Shown in pieces: positions 37,018 through 38,742 of a stretch of 38,742 bases of DNA (positions are counted from its first letter, which is position 1; each line of letters opens with the position of its first letter). A program made the translations under genes and the position numbers. The notes below the pieces were generated by a model, which saw only the letters and a list, made by a program, of their open reading frames with translations, ran no database searches and had not been told where the DNA came from. This DNA comes from Gemmatimonas sp. (GTDB lineage: Bacteria; Gemmatimonadota; Gemmatimonadetes; Gemmatimonadales; Gemmatimonadaceae), in the NCBI GenBank assembly GCA_021154325.1, contig JAJKIR010000052.1:1-38742 (forward strand). The letters are read 5' to 3'.

Positions 37018-37842
37018 CTAGAACGTCGCTCGCAGCACCAGCTTGAACGAATCGCTCGGCGTGACTGTCAGCAGCTGCTGCCGATAGCGCACCTGCACCT
37101 GGACGACGACCGTGTCCGTCGCGGGGCCAAAGAGCACGTTTTGGGGAATAGCCGTCAACCGCACGCGAAGTTGCCTGGACGCCACGCCTGATGACGATGT
37201 GATCGCGATGGTACTGTCGTTCCCCGAACGATCGAGGATTCGCACCGTCGGTTCGCCGGCGACTCTAGGTGCCGGCATGCGGACGATCTTGTAACTCACA
37301 ACGTAGCTCTGAATAGGCGTGTCGCCGTCACCGACGACCTTCACGTCCAGACTGGGCGAGAGCACCCCCGCGCCGAGGGTGTCCAGCGTCGTCGGATTGA
37401 AGGGAAATTCGACCAGCGCGTCCGATTTTGTGGCGCCGACAGGTGTAGGTACGACGGGCAGCGGCACCTGAAGAGTCTGGATCACGCCTTTGCCTGACGC
37501 CGGGGTCACTCTCGCCACGACCTTTGCCAGCGGCGATAGCGAATCGCCCCACGCAAATCCAGTGATGCTGTCGACGTGCAACTTCTGGGTCGAGTCGATG
37601 ACGAAGAACCGGACGGTGACGTCCCGGACCGTATCGCCGTTAGGTGCAAACGCGTACACGACGAGCGGCGCCACGACACCGAGGGTGTCGCGGAGGCTGT
37701 CGTTCACGACGACGGAAGGGGTGGGCAGGAGGACGCTCGTGATCGACGAGATGCCCGTCACCGGTGAGGAGATGTCGAGACATGCGACGGCGAGCCAGGC
37801 GGCCGCCATCACTGCCACCGTGCGGAGCGAGCGCCTGCTCAC
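37018..37842 (-). CDS. Lipoprotein of unknown function, coupled to ParA
   Basis: A 274-residue protein with a signal peptide and lipobox (VAVMAAAWLAVAC, cleavage before Cys21). The mature part is beta-rich, with repeats of a V-x-V-x-x-x-x-D-T-x-P type (TSVLLPTPSVVVNDSLRDTLGVV ... VTVRFFVID ... GATKSDALVEFPF ...), suggesting immunoglobulin-like modules. The GTG start overlaps the ParA stop in GTGA (37839-37842), so synthesis is coupled to a cytoplasmic ATPase, an odd pairing. Function not recognised. Confidence 0.72.
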   Translation of the reverse strand: MSRRSLRTVAVMAAAWLAVACLDISSPVTGISSITSVLLPTPSVVVNDSLRDTLGVVAPLVVYAFAPNGDTVRDVTVRFFVIDSTQKLHVDSITGFAWGDSLSPLAKVVARVTPASGKGVIQTLQVPLPVVPTPVGATKSDALVEFPFNPTTLDTLGAGVLSPSLDVKVVGDGDTPIQSYVVSYKIVRMPAPRVAGEPTVRILDRSGNDSTIAITSSSGVASRQLRVRLTAIPQNVLFGPATDTVVVQVQVRYRQQLLTVTPSDSFKLVLRATF

Positions 37843-38603
37843 TGCAGCCGCGGCACGAGCTGGTCCGCCAGCATCGCGTACGCTCGCGACGCCGCATCGT
37901 TAGGCGCGCGGAGCACCACCGGCTGCCCGGCCGCTACGGCATCGACCGCCGCGACCGTTCGCGGCACCGCGATGTCGAAGACGAGCTGGGGAAGCTGTGA
38001 TCGCACGTGCGCTGCGACCCGCTCCGAGACGGCGTTCCCCGGCTCGTACATCGTGAGAAGAATCCCGTCGAAGGTGAGCTGCTGGTTCTGCATGACGACG
38101 CCCCGAATGCCGCGCAGAATCTGCGCCGTCGTCTGCACGGCCGCTGGCTCGCATTGCAGCGGGACGAGCACGTGATCGCTGTTCGCCAGTACCCGCTGCA
38201 CGATTGGACCGAGCCCAGGCGGCGTGTCGATCACCACGACGTAGCCTCGCTCCCGCGCGCGTGCGAGCAGCTCATCGAATCGCGGTGACGTGGCGAACGT
38301 CCTGTGATAATCCTCGTGCGTTCCGCCATCCGCGATCGTTCCCGCGAGGGCGACGCGCAGCCAGGGGAGCGTCGTCGGCCTGACGATGTCCTGCATCTCG
38401 ATGTCGCCCTGCAGGAAGTCGGACACGCCGAGGCGGTAGTGCTGCGACAGCATGCCCATGCCGTAGCGCACCGATCCCTGAGGGTCGACATCGACGAGCA
38501 GCGTCTTCACGCCGCGACGTGCCATGGCGACGGCCAGATTGATGGCCGTCGTCGTCTTGCCTACTCCTCCCTTCTGGCTGACGATCGCGAGCACTTGCCC
38601 CAC
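37839..38603 (-). CDS. ParA/MinD-family ATPase (orphan)
   Basis: A 254-residue P-loop ATPase of the ParA type. The deviant Walker A is KGGVGKTTTA with signature Lys11 and Lys16; switch I is DVDPQGS; Walker B is YVVVIDTPPGLG. The N-terminus has no DNA-binding extension, so it belongs with short ParA or Soj types. No parB or parS site is visible in the window. Possible roles: chromosome or cargo positioning. GTG start at 38603 is one base from the stop of the upstream partial gene, and its own stop overlaps the lipoprotein start. One octamer near its end (37898). Confidence 0.9.
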   Translation of the reverse strand: MGQVLAIVSQKGGVGKTTTAINLAVAMARRGVKTLLVDVDPQGSVRYGMGMLSQHYRLGVSDFLQGDIEMQDIVRPTTLPWLRVALAGTIADGGTHEDYHRTFATSPRFDELLARARERGYVVVIDTPPGLGPIVQRVLANSDHVLVPLQCEPAAVQTTAQILRGIRGVVMQNQQLTFDGILLTMYEPGNAVSERVAAHVRSQLPQLVFDIAVPRTVAAVDAVAAGQPVVLRAPNDAASRAYAMLADQLVPRLQ

Positions 38604-38604
38604 G

Positions 38605-38742
38605 TTATGGCTCTGGTTCCTCGGAGACGGTATCGACGCCCGAACGCAATTCGTCGAGGGTCATCTGTGCATGACGCACCCATCGCTCCGCCTCGGCGCC
38701 GGACGGCGGCTTCGCGAGAAACGCCTCGAGATGCTTCTCCGC
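38605..38742 (-). CDS. C-terminal end of an unknown protein, cut by the window edge
   Basis: The last 45 codons of a minus-strand gene, stop TAA at 38605-38607. The visible part begins AEKHLEAFLAKPPSG, contains AERWVRHAQMTLDELRSG and ends in SEEPEP; it is amphipathic, helical in look and acidic at the end. One base separates its stop from the ParA start, so the two belong to one transcript. Too short to assign. Confidence 0.6.
   Translation of the reverse strand, partial: AEKHLEAFLAKPPSGAEAERWVRHAQMTLDELRSGVDTVSEEPEP

Overview
The window is GC-rich (roughly two thirds G+C by eye), densely coded on both strands, with many GTG/TTG starts, frequent 4-nt start/stop overlaps and no rRNA, tRNA, CRISPR array or transposase that I can see. 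The gene styles (ADOP-type permease, Tat-exported M24 peptidase, many small secreted proteins, TonB receptor and hence an outer membrane) suggest a chromosome of a Gram-negative, soil-type bacterium. Gemmatimonadota or a relative is my inference from style, not from a search.

Layout. 1-5.6 kb: core metabolism (gcvP, gcvH, coaE, folE, tdk). 5.6-7.2 kb: a DEAD-box-like protein that has lost its helicase motifs but keeps a DbpA-type RNA-binding domain and a basic RG/RD tail. 7.4-11.6 kb: an aminotransferase, an M24 peptidase, a DUF2283-like protein, a stand-alone RAM domain and an O-methyltransferase. 11.75-20.3 kb: a DNA end-resection cluster with a NurA-like nuclease, a HerA-like ATPase, a secreted unknown, Mre11/SbcD, Rad50/SbcC and a tandem-GNAT protein, mostly linked by overlapping or nearly touching reading frames. 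20.3-22.8 kb: a MacB/FtsX-type (ADOP) permease on the minus strand. 22.9-28.9 kb: a copper cluster with a small secreted Cys/His-rich protein, a TonB-dependent receptor, a CopC-CopD fusion, a YcnI protein and a two-domain multicopper oxidase. 29-33 kb: small secreted or membrane proteins, a YdcF-like protein and an ArsB/NhaD-type transporter. 33-35 kb: a structured noncoding stretch with a strong terminator, then queD-like PTPS, an SDR and a Trm112-like protein. 35-38.7 kb: an acyl-CoA synthetase, a lipoprotein, an orphan ParA and a partial gene.

The most unusual signal is not a gene. The octamer GCCTAACG (or CGTTAGGC on the other strand) occurs exactly 26 times, 13 in each orientation, against roughly 1.5 expected from base composition. 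It sits inside and between genes, is tolerated in whichever codon frames avoid a stop, and in one gap two copies form a hairpin. Its density and balance resemble DNA-uptake sequences or HIP1-type genome-wide motifs. A second theme is intergenic hairpins built from short tandem words (three cases, unrelated sequences, same architecture). A third is the archaeal-style NurA/HerA/Mre11/Rad50 gene set in one bacterial locus.
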